Below are positions 45,522 through 56,684 of a stretch of DNA of 64,000 nucleotides, piece after piece; the stretch's first letter is position 1, and every line of letters begins with the position of its first letter. This stretch comes from Ovis canadensis (Eukaryota > Chordata > Mammalia > Artiodactyla > Bovidae), in assembly GCF_042477335.2 (NCBI RefSeq), contig NC_091250.1:130731384-130795383 (forward strand). Direction: 5' to 3'. The notes under the pieces are model-generated. The model did not search any database. It was not told the DNA's origin and saw only the letters and a program-made list of their open reading frames with translations. The translations under genes were made by a program, and so were the position numbers.

Positions 45522-45812
45522 AGTTCAGCTCAGTCGTGTCCGACTCTGCTACCCCATGGACTGCAGCTCGCCAGGCCTCCCTGTCAATCACCAACTCCCG
45601 GACCTTGCTCAAAGTCATGTCCATTGAGTCGGTGATGCCATCCAACCATCTCCTCTGTCGTCCTCTTCTCCTCCCGCCTTCAACCTTTCCCAGCATCAAG
45701 ATCTTTTCCAATGAGTCAGTTATTCGCATCATGTGGCCAAAGTGTTGGAGCTTCAGCTTCAGAATCAGTCCTTCCAATGAATATTCAGGACTGATTTCAT
45801 TTAGGATGGTCC
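45522..45812 (-). mobile_element. BovB LINE 3' fragment next to the promoter
   Basis: Minus strand encodes [17 protein letters not shown] and [12 protein letters not shown]. It lies about 170 bp upstream of the nearest GC box. Imperfect flanking duplication GGCTCTCTTT and GGTCCTCTTT. Confidence 0.93.
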
Positions 45813-45868
45813 TCTTTACAGAAAGGGAAACTGAGGCCCAAGGAAGGAGACCTCCTGGCCCCCAAGCC

Positions 45869-46070
45869 AAGTGTGCTTAAGTTGCTCAGACATGTCCGAC
45901 TCTTGCGGCTCCATAGACTGGAGCCAACCAGGCTCCTCTGTCCATGGGATTCTCCAGGCAAGAATGCTGGAGTGGGTTGCCATTTCCTTCTCCAGGGGGT
46001 CTTCCCGAACCCAGGTCTCCTGCACTGCAGTCAGACTCTTTACCGACTGAGCTACATTTTCGAAGCCCCA
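45869..46070 (-). mobile_element. Bov-tA SINE
   Basis: 'attctccaggcaagaatgct' to 'tttaccgactgagctacatt'. Confidence 0.9.
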
Positions 46071-46370
46071 AAGATGTACGGTTAGAATGGAGTAGAGGTA
46101 AGTTTGGCCCTCCCTTAAGGACCTCCCGCAGACAGAATCAGAGATTTCTAAAGGTCACCTGAAGTCACAAAACTGGTGCTCTGAACAGAGCTCTTTCCCC
46201 TTCCTCCCACAAAGCTTTTCTTCCTATGCTCTTCCCCACCTGAAGCACTCTCCTCGTCCTGCATGGCACCCCGTAAGTCGAAGTACCAGTCATGCATAAA
46301 ACCTCTGTCCTCACCGCCTTTGATCTTGGGTATCCTGGGACACCCCACTTTCCTCTAGGTCACTGGTGGC

Positions 46371-46706
46371 TCCTCCCTGGTAGCTCCCTGGTAGCTCAGC
46401 TGGTAAAGAATCCACCTGCAATGCAGGAGACCTGGGTTCCATTCCTGGGTTGGGGAGATCCTCTGGAGAGGGGATAGGCTACCCAGTCCAGTATTCTTGG
46501 GCTTCCTTTGTGGCTCAGCTGGTAAAGAATCTGCCTGCAGTTCAGGAGACCTGGGTTCGATCCCTGGGTTGGGAAGATCCCCTGGAGAAGGAAATGGCAA
46601 CCCACTCCAGTATTCTTGCCTGGAGAATCTCAGGAACAGAGGAGCCACAGCTATAGTCCACTGGGTTGCAAGAGTTGGACACAATTTAGTGACTAAACCC
46701 CCACCA
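46371..46706 (+). mobile_element. Bov-tA SINE with tandemly duplicated head
   Basis: Two tRNA-like heads ('gctcagctggtaaagaatcc' near 46395 and 'gctcagctggtaaagaatct' near 46514) precede one BovA body. An additional 'agctccctggt' is repeated at the very start (46380-46395). Confidence 0.9.
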
Positions 46707-46837
46707 CTGGCGGCTCCTCTGGAGTCTACACCCCGTCTCTGCCCAACCTCTCCATGCTGGGGAATTAGGGTGGCCCATGGCTCCGGTATAGACTCTCCTA
46801 TTGGGAAATCTCAGACTCTTCCAGGCCTTAAACCATC

Positions 46838-46950
46838 CACAGTCACATCCGACTCTTTGCGACCCCAGGGACTGTAGCGTGCCAGGCCTCCTTGTCCATC
46901 ACCAATTCCCAGAGTTTACTCAAACTGATGTCCATTAAGTCAGTGATGCC
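46838..46950 (-). mobile_element. BovB LINE 3' fragment
   Basis: 'ccgactctttgcgaccccag' to 'aagtcagtgatgccat', ending abruptly at a short TA run. Confidence 0.85.
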
Positions 46951-47145
46951 ATATATATATAACAGATAACTAATAAGTACCTACTCTATAGCACAGGGAA
47001 CTCTACTGAGTACTCTGTAATGGAAAGATGCTAAAAAAAAAAGAAGACTGGATATATATACATGTATAACCAAATCACTTTGCTGTGCAGCAAAAGCTAA
47101 CATTGTAAACCAACTATACTCCGATAAAGATTTATTAAAAAAAAA
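46951..47145 (+). mobile_element. Artiodactyl L1 3' end
   Basis: 'agcacagggaactctactga', 'acatgtataaccaaatcact', 'attgtaaaccaactatactc', A tail at 47135-47149. Confidence 0.8.
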
Positions 47146-47559
47146 AAAAAACTCATCTTAGGCTATAGGGAGAGGTTCTGTGTATAGGCTGTGCTCTGAG
47201 CGGGCCTCTGGAGCAGCCCGCCTGGAGATGGCTGGATGGTGCTAAGACCTGGGGACCGCCTCTGGCCAACAAAGAGCCAGCAAAGAGCTGGGCTCCTGCC
47301 AGGCAGTCCCATGAAAATGAATCCAGAAGCCAACCTGAAGGTGCTTGGCAGGGACTCTTCCCTGGTCAAGCCTGCAGGGAAGGACACATCCTGGCTGAAG
47401 CGTTGAGTGAAGCCTGGTGAGCCCTGAGCTGAGAACCCACCTAAAATGGGCTAGACTCTGACCCACAGAAACTGAGTTTAAAAACATGGGTTACGTTAAG
47501 CTGCTACATTTGTGGTTATTTCTTATGAAACCATAAAAAACAAGTGCTAGGTCCCCTCC
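47146..47559. other. Intergenic sequence, no gene seen
   Basis: Nothing recognised; overlapping chance frames on the minus strand. Confidence 0.35.
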
Positions 47560-47730
47560 CCCATACGTACACTCATAGCCCCCTGTACTTCTTTCCGGCG
47601 GTCACCACGATTCTGCTTGGTTCACATCACTCGCTTGCCACTCGCACAGAAGCTCCTTGAAGATAGAAACAGAGTGTGTCTTATTCATTGCTGTGCTTCA
47701 ACGCCCGGCTCAGCTCTGTTCTAGGCAATG
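47560..47730 (+). mobile_element. L2 LINE 3' end
   Basis: 'gaagctccttgaagatagaa', 'gagtgtgtcttattcattgc', 'gctctgttctaggcaatggg'. Confidence 0.65.
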
Positions 47731-47889
47731 GGCCAAAGGCAGACCAACCTGCCAGTGGGCTTGCTGGCTCTGCCGCTCTTCCTGGCCTCCTTTCTCAGCC
47801 ACACTCCGCTAGAGACACTCCAGTCATATACTACCCTGCCCAGTGTCCAAGGTTGTTGTTTTACAACAAGAAGCATGATTTTATTTGTT

Positions 47890-48425
47890 TAATAATTTTA
47901 TTTACTTTATTATTTATTTTTGTCTGCACTGAGTCTTCATTGGAAATCTCTGAGTCTCATTGGAAAATCAGAGTCTCTTTGGAAAAGACCCTGATGCTGG
48001 GAAAGACTGAGGGCAGGAGGAGAAGGGGATGACAGAGGATGAGATGGTTGGATGGCATCACCGACTCGATGGACATAAATTTGAGTAAGCTCCGGGAGTT
48101 GGTGATGAACAGGGAAGCCTGGCGTGCTGCAGTCTGTGGGGTCAGAAAGAGTCAGACACGACTGAGCTCCTGAACTGAGTCTTCACGGCTGCAAGGACAT
48201 CTCTCTAGTGGTGGCAAGCAGGGGCTACTCTCCAGCTACAGTGCCTGGGCCCCTCATTCTGGTGGCTTCTCTTGTGGAACACGGGCTCTAGAACACGAGC
48301 CCAGTAATTATAGTGCACGGGCTTAGATGCTTGCAGGCGGGTGGAATCTTCCTGGACCAGGGATCAAACCCATGTCTCCTGCATTGGAAGGTGGGTTCTT
48401 TACCACTGGGCCACCAGGGAATCCC
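47890..48425 (-). mobile_element. Long CHR-type SINE, split by BovB
   Basis: 'tttttgtctgcactgagtct' then, after a BovB insert (47950-48173), 'ggctgcaaggacatctctct', 'agcaggggctactctccagc', ending 'ggccaccagggaatccc'. A reversed, long CHR variant. Confidence 0.82.
47950..48173 (+). mobile_element. BovB LINE 3' fragment inside a CHR SINE
   Basis: 'aaagaccctgatgctgggaa' to 'gactgagctcctga'. Exact 12-bp duplication ACTGAGTCTTCA at 47938-47949 and 48174-48185. The first 40 bp carry a stuttered 'gagtctcattgg' segment. Confidence 0.95.
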
Positions 48426-48602
48426 TGAGTCAGCACACTTTGTAGAAGCTCCTGACCTAGTTTGATACTGTGAAGGGCTATCTTATGGGGTTAGTTACCC
48501 CAGACGTCTTCCAGATTCCTCCACTAATATATCTCTTGAGGAAGTAAATTTGATTACAGGCTATTTATATCCTCAGACAAGCTACATTTCCATGGCACTT
48601 TT

Positions 48603-48943
48603 TAAAAAATTAATCTATTTACTTTAATTGGAGGCTAAAATTTGTGGCTACTTTACGATATTGTGGTTTTTGCCACACATTGACAAGAATCAGCCATGGG
48701 TGCACGTGCGTCCCCCATCCTGAGCCCCCTCCCACCTCTCTCCCCATGCCATCCCTCGGGTCGACCCAGTGCACCAGCTTCGACTGCCCTGTCTCATGCA
48801 CTGAACCTGGACCGGCGATCCATTATACATGTTTCAGTGCTATTCTCTAAGATCATCCCACCCTTGCCTTCTTCCACAGAGTCCAAAAGTCTGTTCTTTA
48901 TATCTGTGTCTCTTTTGCTGTCTCGCATATAGGGTTATCATTA
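48603..48943 (-). mobile_element. L1 3' UTR insertion with exact target duplication
   Basis: On the minus strand it runs through the same 3' UTR as the L1 at 33187-35297 ('acttttggactctgtggaag', 'gggtgggatgatcttagaga', 'gattcttgtcaatgtgtggc') to an A-rich end. Only about 340 bp were copied. Exact 15-bp duplication TTCCATGGCACTTTT at 48588-48602 and 48944-48958. Confidence 0.95.
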
Positions 48944-49150
48944 TTCCATGGCACTTTTGACGCAGTCTTCCTAAATTCTGAGACCCAGAGGGAGCAGAGG
49001 TCCCCTGTGGGGGGCAGCAGTGAGAAATCCAAGCCCACGTTAGGATGTGGTGTGAGTCACCAAGGCTGAAAACCCACAGGGCTCTCACACAGATCATATA
49101 TTGCTTTGTAACAAATGACCTCGAATCCTAGCAGTTTAAAACAACTTACA

Positions 49151-49283
49151 GTGGGATTTCCCTGGCCATTCAGTGGTTAAAACTCTGTGCTTCCAAATGC
49201 AAGGGATGTGGGTTTGATCCCTGGTCAAGGACCTAAGATCCTACATGCCAAGTGGCCAAAAAATTAAAAACAAAAAAGACAAC
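49151..49283 (+). mobile_element. CHR-type tRNA-derived SINE
   Basis: 'gggatttccctggccattca', 'gtttgatccctggtcaagga'. Exact 11-bp duplication AACAACTTACA at 49140-49150 and 49284-49294. Confidence 0.92.
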
Positions 49284-49294
49284 AACAACTTACA

Positions 49295-49791
49295 TTCCTT
49301 CTCTCACCATTTTGGTGGGTTCACAATCTAGCACAGCCCAACCAGGCGCCTCCGGTTCGAGGTCTCTTGCAGAGTTGCAACCAGGCTGTTGGCTGGGGGC
49401 AAGCTTTGACGTGCTGGTTTGACGGGGGATGACCTGTTTCCATGTTACTCCAATGGCTTCTCGAAAGCCACATTCCTCACGGATGCCAGGCCTGCACAGG
49501 GCCACTCACAACACGGCAGCTGACTTGCCCCAGAGCCCCTGAGATGGAAGCCACGCATTTCACAAGCAGTGAAAGTTCAAGTAACTCCACTGTGTTCTAT
49601 CGGAAGCAAGTCAGGAGGCCCAGCCCACAGTCAATGAGAGGCGACCACACATGGTGGAAACACCAGGAAGCAGAGATCATTGGGGGTCTTCTCAGAGGCT
49701 GCCTACCAAGCTGCTGAAAACTTACTGTTAGAATAAAATCTTAAAAGCAGACATAGAAAACAAACATCATATTCTGGGGAATAACAATTAC
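49295..49791. other. Intergenic sequence, no gene seen
   Basis: Resembles no family I can name with confidence; short frames only. Confidence 0.35.
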
Positions 49792-49799
49792 ACTTACAG

Positions 49800-49960
49800 G
49801 GAATCCCCAGTGGTCCAGTGGTTAGGACTCTGTGCTCTCGCTGCTGAAGGCATGGATCTGATCCCTGGTTGGGGAGCTAGGATCTCATAAGCCACGTGTA
49901 ATGTCCAAAAACTAATAATAATAAAATTAATAAATTTATTTTTTTTAAAAAAACAGTAAG
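49800..49960 (+). mobile_element. CHR-type tRNA-derived SINE
   Basis: 'gaatccccagtggtccagtg', 'tctgatccctggttggggag', AATAATAATAAA-type tail. Exact 8-bp duplication ACTTACAG at 49792-49799 and 49961-49968. Confidence 0.92.
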
Positions 49961-49968
49961 ACTTACAG

Positions 49969-50688
49969 ATAACTACTTACCCAAAATAATGGAGGCCAAA
50001 AAAAAAAGGGATAACAGTCTTATAATGTTGAAAGGAAAAATAAAGTGTCAGTCCATCTCCCCCCAAAACCCACAACCACTTACACGCACTGTCTTCTGTC
50101 TCCTTCACGCATGCAGCATAGTAGGGAAAGAACCACTTCCCAGCTGGTCCCAAGCATGTCATTCTCCCGCTCTGCTTCGTGCCTTTGTGAACACTGGTCC
50201 CTCAAGTTAATGTGGTGGCTTGGTGTTTGGAGAAAGCATAAATCTGAGAGTGATAACAACCGTCTCTAGAAACCCAGCTCTGACACCTGTATGACCTTGG
50301 CAAGTCTTCAAGCTGCTCGGAACCTCAGTAGCCTCCTTGAAAGCTAATTTTGGTTTTGAAGACTCACTGCCCATCAATGTGGAGGGGGCGCTGAGGCAGG
50401 GAAGCAAAGAGAGCCCAGCTTGCTCTTTACAGGAAACTGAGGGCAGCTGCATTTGGAGCACCTGGAAGGGGAGGTGCAGACAATCAGAGGGCGGGGCAGC
50501 CAGCAGAGAAGAGGAAGGGGCTGCGGGGGAAAACCCTAAATATATCCCCGTACATCAGACTCTCTGGGCTCCAAGGTCCTCTATACCGCCGCCATCACTC
50601 TGATTCTGGGCTGTGGTGAATGCGATTGATTGAGCGTGCATCCCCTCATGCACACACTCATTCAGTGTTCATCTTTGGTGGGTAACAA
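49969..50688. other. Intergenic sequence with a weak MIR
   Basis: MIR-like text at 50260-50335 ('gtatgaccttggcaagtctt'). No gene is recognised. Confidence 0.35.
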
Positions 50689-50911
50689 GCTTCCCTGATA
50701 GCTCAGTCGGTAAAGAATCTGTCTGCAATGCAGGAGACGCAGGTTCGATTCCTGGGTGAGGAAGATTGCCTGGAGAAGGAAATGACAACCCACTCCAGTA
50801 TTCTTGCTTGGAAAATCCCATGGACAGAGGAGCTTGGCGGGCCTCAGTCCACGGCATCGCAGGAGGTATTGCAGGAGTCGGAGGCAAGTTAGTGACTAAA
50901 CCACAACCACC
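50689..50911 (+). mobile_element. Bov-tA SINE
   Basis: 'gcttccctgatagctcagtc', 'ggttcgattcctgggtgagg', ends 'gttagtgactaaaccacaac'. Confidence 0.9.
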
Positions 50912-50920
50912 ATAAGTTGT

Positions 50921-51270
50921 GCATGTTTTTTAAGATTTACTTGTTTGTTTTTGGCTGTGCTGCGTCTTCATTGCTTTTTGTGGGCTTTTCTCTAGTTGCA
51001 GTGAGCAGGGGCTACTCTTCGTTGTGGTTCGTGGGCTTCTCAAGGTGGTGGTGTCTCTTGTGGAGCACGGGCTCTGGGCGCGTGGGCTTCAGCAATTGCA
51101 GCACATGGGCTCAGCACTTCGTCTCCCGGGATCTGGAGCACAGGCTCAGCAGTTGTGGCGCACGGGCTCAGCTGCCCACAGCACATGGGATCTTCCCAGA
51201 CCAGGGATGGAACCCGTGTCCCCTGCATTGGCGGGCAGATTCTTATCCGCTCTTCCATCAGGGGAGTCCC
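50921..51270 (-). mobile_element. Long CHR-type SINE
   Basis: About 350 bp, reversed: 'tttggctgtgctgcgtcttc', internally repeated 'cacgggctc' and 'cagcacatggg' motifs, end 'ccatcaggggagtccc'. Exact 8-bp duplication TAAGTTGT at 50913-50920 and 51271-51278. Confidence 0.88.
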
Positions 51271-51455
51271 TAAGTTGTCCCATCTTCACACAAGACAATG
51301 ATTCGCCTCAAAGCTTGTGCCAGTAAGTAGTCTTCCCGTGGGCTCTTTATCATGAAATGATCTCGTAACAGACTTCGCTCATTGTTGCTGAATTTGAGCC
51401 TTGTGTGGGGGAGTTAAGGAGGAAGCTGGGTGCTGGACCCTGGGGAGTGCTTGGG

Positions 51456-51758
51456 TTTAGAGCTTGGTAGTCCTGGGCTGCAATCCCAGCACCTCTGCTA
51501 AGCAGTCATGTGACTGTAGGTGAGTTAGTGTTTCTGAGCCTCAGTTTGCTCATCTATATAATGGGTGCTAGTTAAGTTAGATGATGAAGGGTGTATTAAT
51601 GAAACTCCTAGCCCCACACCCGACGTGCACTCGTACGTGACAATTACAGAGGATGCATGCGTGGGCTTTGGTCTGAATCCTAGCCTGTCAGTTAACAGCT
51701 GCATGCTCTAGGGCCATTTACATAACTTCTCTGAGCCTCAGTTTCCTCATTGGAAGGT
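51456..51758 (+). mobile_element. Two adjacent MIR SINEs
   Basis: First copy 51456-51625 ('tgactgtaggtgagttagtg', 'cagtttgctcatctatataa'). Second copy 51655-51758 ('gggccatttacataacttct', 'cctcagtttcctcattgg'), cut by a BovB. Confidence 0.75.
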
Positions 51759-51925
51759 CTGATGCTGAAGCTGAAGCTCTAATACTTTGGCCACCTGATG
51801 CGAAAACCAACTCATTGGAAAAGACCCTCATGCTGGGAAAGATTGAAGGCAGGAGAAGAAGGGGGCGACAGAGGGTGAGATGGTTGGATGGCATCACCAA
51901 CTCGGTGGACATGACTTTGGGAGGG
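51759..51925 (+). mobile_element. BovB LINE fragment
   Basis: 'gaaggtctgatgctgaagct' to 'caccaactcggtggacatga'. Lacks the terminal tail. Confidence 0.88.
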
Positions 51926-53107
51926 AGATGAGAAGATGCTGGTCAAGAAACAAGGGTGCCAGACAGGGAGGGATAAAGAAGAGTCTGGAGAGGGGATCAG
52001 TGGCCAGATGGTGCCCGTCAAGGAATCGGAGGACAGGCCACAGAAGTCCCCATGGTGAGGTCTCCAGACAGGGGCGAGCACAGTCCAGCTTGCACTGCAG
52101 ACCAGCTGCTGCAGACCCCTGAGCACGGGACAAACTGGAGGAATGACGTGGTGTATGGGTATCAGGTCAGGGAGGAATTTGGGGCACTGGAGGCAGGAGG
52201 CACGCTTCGGAGGCAGCACTTGCTGTCTGGAGTGCTCAGAAACAACGTGCCTCTGAGGAAGGTTCACGAGACTCAGGCTGCCGACGGGAGAAAAGGAAGC
52301 TTCTATTATTCATGAAAGCTGGCTCCGTAACAGCCTGCAGCCTGGCAGTCATCGGGGAGGCACTGATCTCCCTCATTTAATTTCTCGGAAGTGCTCTTAT
52401 ACTGGGGAATGCGCAGTCTCAGCCTGTGGGCCGCGAACCGGGCCAGTTTGTGATCACTCAGCCCTGGTGATGACTTACCCGACAACAGGGTCTCTTCCAC
52501 TCTGGACGGTGGGGGTTAGGGAGGGGGAGACCAGGGGTCCAGGGTCGAGGGAAACTGACTTCTGGAATGACCCAGCTTTCACCTGTGTAGTAGACAGGTT
52601 TCCCTCTAGAAGGGCAATGACAAGGGTGGAGGCAATGTAGGGGAGGGGTCTGGAAAGGAGGATGGCAGCCTTGGAGGAGGCCTGGGGACAGGTGAGAGCA
52701 GTGGGGTTGGGAGAAGAGAGCAGGGCTGGGCCAGGAGGAGCCTACCCACCCAGTACGGAAGCCTGGCTATCAGGGTACCTCTGTGCCCCTGGGGCCGGTG
52801 GGCCATCTAGGGAGCCTCGTGAGCTAAGTGTGACCAGAAGTGACCTCAGTACCACAGGGCCTGGCCTCCTGGCCTGGGACAAAGTCCTCCCCATGCAGGA
52901 CACAACTGGCCACTGCCATCACTGGCACAGTGGGGAGTGTCCCTGACTGTCCGCACAAACAGATGATTCTCTGGACGGTAAGGTCAGGGAGCCGCTTGTC
53001 TGGTCTTCGAATGACCTGAGCCGAAGCTCTGCCCAGGGGTCTTGGGGCAGGCTTGCTCAGGCAGGCACCCGTGGGACAATGCCCCTTATCCAAATGCAGA
53101 GGGCCGG
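51926..53107. other. Intergenic sequence, no gene seen
   Basis: A 151-codon minus frame (51812-52267) begins in the BovB copy and is chance. No repeat or gene is recognised in the rest. Confidence 0.35.
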
Positions 53108-53240
53108 CTTTAGATCTCTGGTCTGACATTCCCAGCGGGGTCACCTTTCCCCGTGCCTCAGTTTCCCCATCTGTAGAGTGGGGATTAGGAAGGATCTCAC
53201 AGTACTATTGTAAGGACCCCAGGTGCTCAGAACAGCGAGA
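53108..53240 (+). mobile_element. MIR SINE
   Basis: 'cccgtgcctcagtttcccca', 'tctgtagagtggggattagg', 'tattgtaaggaccccaggtg'. Confidence 0.7.
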
Positions 53241-54949
53241 GGCAGAGAGCGAGAGCTGGAAACCGATGCTACGCTGATTCTCTTCTCCACCTCCTGTGGG
53301 AGCCATGCCTGGGCCAGGTCCCAGCCTGAGGTTTCGGCGTGGGCCCGGAGCCCATTCTTCTTCTGCTTGCCCAGGGAGATGGGCTCATGGGCAGTCTCCC
53401 CCCATTGCGCTGGCCGCTGGGGGTGCAGCTTTCACCACTGGCTGTCACCTGGTGGAAATCTATGTTCAGCGGCAGCTGCGGAAAGAGGTGGATCATCCTT
53501 GCAGACTTTTCTGATCTAAAACACACTGAACAACATCTTCCAACTCAGCTGTTCTGGAAGCTTTGGACTGGGGCTCTGGGGTCTGATGCACCAAGGAAAA
53601 TGATACAGTCCCTGCTCCTTCATTTGTCTCCTGTTGGTTCTCAGCTGGCCCAGAACCTAGAGCAGGGCAGGTGGGCTTAAACAGCCCCAAGCCACCCACA
53701 GGGCCACTCCCGGTGCCCCTCCTGCTGGTGACGGCCCCTCCAGTTCTCTCTCCTTCCTGCTTCCCTCTCTTGCTCTCCTGACCTTCCCCCGTGCCCTCTC
53801 TCTACCATGTGGGTCCTGCCGGCTTGTGCTCGGGGGGTTGTCCCCTGCTTTCTTCCACCTCCCTTGACTCATGCATCTCATAGTCCAGCTCCCTGAGATG
53901 GTGCTGACTGGGGGAACCATGTCCATGAGGAATGAAGCCTCTCGGGCTAGGGGTTTGGGGAGAGATGCCACATGGGGTCACCAGGGAGTCCAGGGGCTCA
54001 GGGTCCACCCTTGGTCCAATCGCCTGTGCTGGGGGCAGCAGGTCATGGGCAGGGCACAGTGACTTGTGGGTAAAGCGCCTTTAGGAGGGGACACAGAGCA
54101 TGGCAAAGGCTGGGAGGGGCTGGAGTCCATGTGGTGAGGTGGGCAGATGGGCACTGACGGATGAGGGCAGCAAGCCTCAGGCACCAAGAGCATGGTGACA
54201 GGGGCAGCTGGGGGCCTCCTGCCAAGAGCCACCAAAGGCGTGGGGAGAGGTGGTGTTGACTATGGGGACAAGAAGGTCTTGGAGAGCCTGGGCTGCAGAG
54301 CTGGGAGTGCCCACCAGTTGTGCTGGCTGGCTTCTCAACACATGGGTGCTGTGTTCCCAGACGCCTTTGCAGTTGGATGGAGTCACGTGACCACCTCCGG
54401 CCAATGAGCAGAGCTGGTGGTGACACGTGTCCCTTCTGAGCCAAACCCTAGGATGGGCAGTGTGACTAACCTGGCTGTCTCTCTCCTCTCACTCAAAGCA
54501 GTGAATTTTTCAGCTCTGGGTTCAGATTTCAGTGGCTTAGGAGGCACAGCTACCCTGGGAGAAGGGTCCAGAAAGAAAGGCTGGAGGCTGACATCTCCCT
54601 GCCCCCTATATCCCAGGGCTTCTGACACAGGCCCAGGCTGAGGCTGGTTCAGGAAAGTTGGTGCCAGTGGCAGACACCAAGGCTGGCATGGAAAATGGGA
54701 CTGGACTTGGCTTGGGGCTTTGGGGTGGACAGCTCCTTAGAATCTGGGACCACCGAGGCTCAAGAGGTGGGCATGAGCTCCGGGGCACAGGGGCTGGCCT
54801 TGTAAACCTCCAGTACCCAGGACAGTGCCAGCCACAGATGGGGGCTCAGTGCATGCTCTGAGTGACCCTACACACTGGGCACCAAATGGCACTCCACTAG
54901 GCAGAATGACAGGTCCTGAGCCCACTAAGGGGTCCAATCTCTACGGTCA
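53241..54949. other. Intergenic sequence, no gene seen
   Basis: About 1.7 kb. Frames of up to 133 codons overlap on both strands without domains. A 'cacgtgaccacctccggcca' phrase near 54385 recalls an old interspersed repeat but is not firm. Confidence 0.35.
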
Positions 54950-55140
54950 GGGCAGCAGAAGCGTCTAATCTAGGTTTGTGCTGTCTAACTGGAAGCTGCT
55001 AGTCACGTGTAGCTGCTTAAACTTAACTTTAACGAAAACTTAACTCCCTAGTCACACCAGTCACACTTCAAATGTCAGCAGCTGTCGTACTGGACAGAGT
55101 GGGTACAGAACATTTTGCAGAAAGTCTGTTGGGTTGGGCT
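54950..55140 (+). mobile_element. Possible hAT-type DNA transposon relic
   Basis: The ends 'gtgctgtctaactggaagct' and 'gtcgtactggacagagtg' look like imperfect terminal inverted repeats, with 'agtcacgtgtagctgcttaa' inside. Family not assigned. Confidence 0.4.
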
Positions 55141-55289
55141 GCTCTGAAAGCACTGATACCTGGGAAAGCTTTGGGCTCCAGTCTTGTTACCAAATACTCC
55201 AGTGACATCCTGGGTCACAGAGCACTGCTGTAAAACTGCCAGGCCCCTCGGAGGGAAAATGTCAGTAAGCAGACCAGAAGAATGTGCTA

Positions 55290-55740
55290 GAGAACTCTAT
55301 TCAACATCCTGTGATAAACCATGATGGAAAAGAATGTGGAAAAGAATGTACATATGATTATAACTGAATCACTTCACTGCATAGCAGAAATTAACACCAC
55401 ATTATAAATCAGCTAAAAAAATCCTAAAGGCAATCAATCCTGACTATTCATTGGAAGGACTGATGCTGAAGCTAAAGTTCCAATATTTTGGCCACCTGAT
55501 GCGAAGAGAAGACTCACTGGAAAAGATCCTGATGGTGGGAAAGATTGAAGGCAGGAGGAGAAGGGGACGACAGAGGATGAGGTGGTTGGATGGCATCACT
55601 GACTCAACGGACATGAGTTTGAGCAAACACCGGGAGATGGTGAAGGGCAGGGAAGCCTGGTGTGCTGTGGTCCATGGAGTTTCAAAGAGTCGGACACGAC
55701 TGAGCAACTCAACAACAATAAATTAACCATACTTCAATAA
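55290..55740 (+). mobile_element. Artiodactyl L1 3' end, split by BovB
   Basis: 'agaactctattcaacatcct', 'aatcacttcactgcatagca', 'cacattataaatcagct', then BovB, then 'aaccatacttcaataaaatg', which completes the L1 terminus. Confidence 0.8.
55418..55712 (+). mobile_element. BovB LINE 3' fragment inside L1 3' end
   Basis: Plus strand encodes [17 protein letters not shown] and [14 protein letters not shown]. Flanks ATAAATCAGCTA and ATAAATTAACCA look like a worn target duplication. Confidence 0.93.
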
Positions 55741-55923
55741 AATGAATTCCTAAAAATAACAAAATTAAAAGAAGAGAGAAAATACAAAACATCCCCAAAT
55801 AAAAGTGAGAATTTGATTCGGGGGAAGAAAGAAAAAGAGAAGAATGTGTTGACATACAGGCAGGCATGGTGACCTCTGGGTATGGGTGGGGAATTCCTGG
55901 AATCAGCAGAGGGCCTGTCTGAG

Positions 55924-56035
55924 AGTTTGAGTAAACTCCGGGAGTTGGCGACGGACAGGGAGGCCTGGCGTGCTGCAGTCCATGGGGTCACAAAGAATCA
56001 GACATGACTGAGCGACTGAACTGAACTGAACTGGA
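55924..56035 (+). mobile_element. Very short BovB LINE 3' tip
   Basis: About 110 bp ending in (ACTGA)n. Exact 9-bp duplication CTGTCTGAG at 55915-55923 and 56036-56044. Confidence 0.93.
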
Positions 56036-56044
56036 CTGTCTGAG

Positions 56045-56684
56045 GTGCAAACTTCAGAGCTGAACCGAGGGGCAGAGTGGGGCTCCACCTGGAGAAGAAA
56101 CAGCAGTCCCCGGCCCTGGGAGGGAGGAGAGTATGTGTAAAAGCTCAGGGCTTGTGCCGAAGGAAGGCGGCATAGCTGTGACTTACGGGAGGGGACAGAG
56201 TGCCTGCCGTAGAAAGTGCTGTTGGGACGTTGACGTGATCTGACGGTGGCCGCAAAGCATCAGGTGGGAAATGACCTGCCCCCAGGCAAGACCGGGACCA
56301 GACGCCTGATTGGAAAGCTGTGTTCACTCAGGTGAGAGGTGAGGGTAGAGGGCCTATGCTCAGGGTGACCACGTATCTGGTTCGCCTGGGACAGGCCAGG
56401 TGTACACTGTGTCCCAGGGCCACTGGTAACTAGCACCTTCTAGTCTCGGGCTGTTTTCTGATCTGGATAATTTCGTGAAGGTGTCTGCTGAGATGGAGAG
56501 ATGAGGAGAGATGCTTCGGGTAGAACCAGGACCTCTGATGGGCTGTCCCTGGAGGGGAGGGAAATGCTTTCATTCCTGACCTGCATCATGAAGTAGATAC
56601 TAAGGGCACAGTACGTGCATGTGGACAGGGTTTGGGGGCTTCGTGAGAGTCATTGCTGTCGTCGCAATAAGATTAGAGATTGCT
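56045..56684. other. Intergenic sequence, no gene seen
   Basis: Nothing recognised. Confidence 0.35.
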
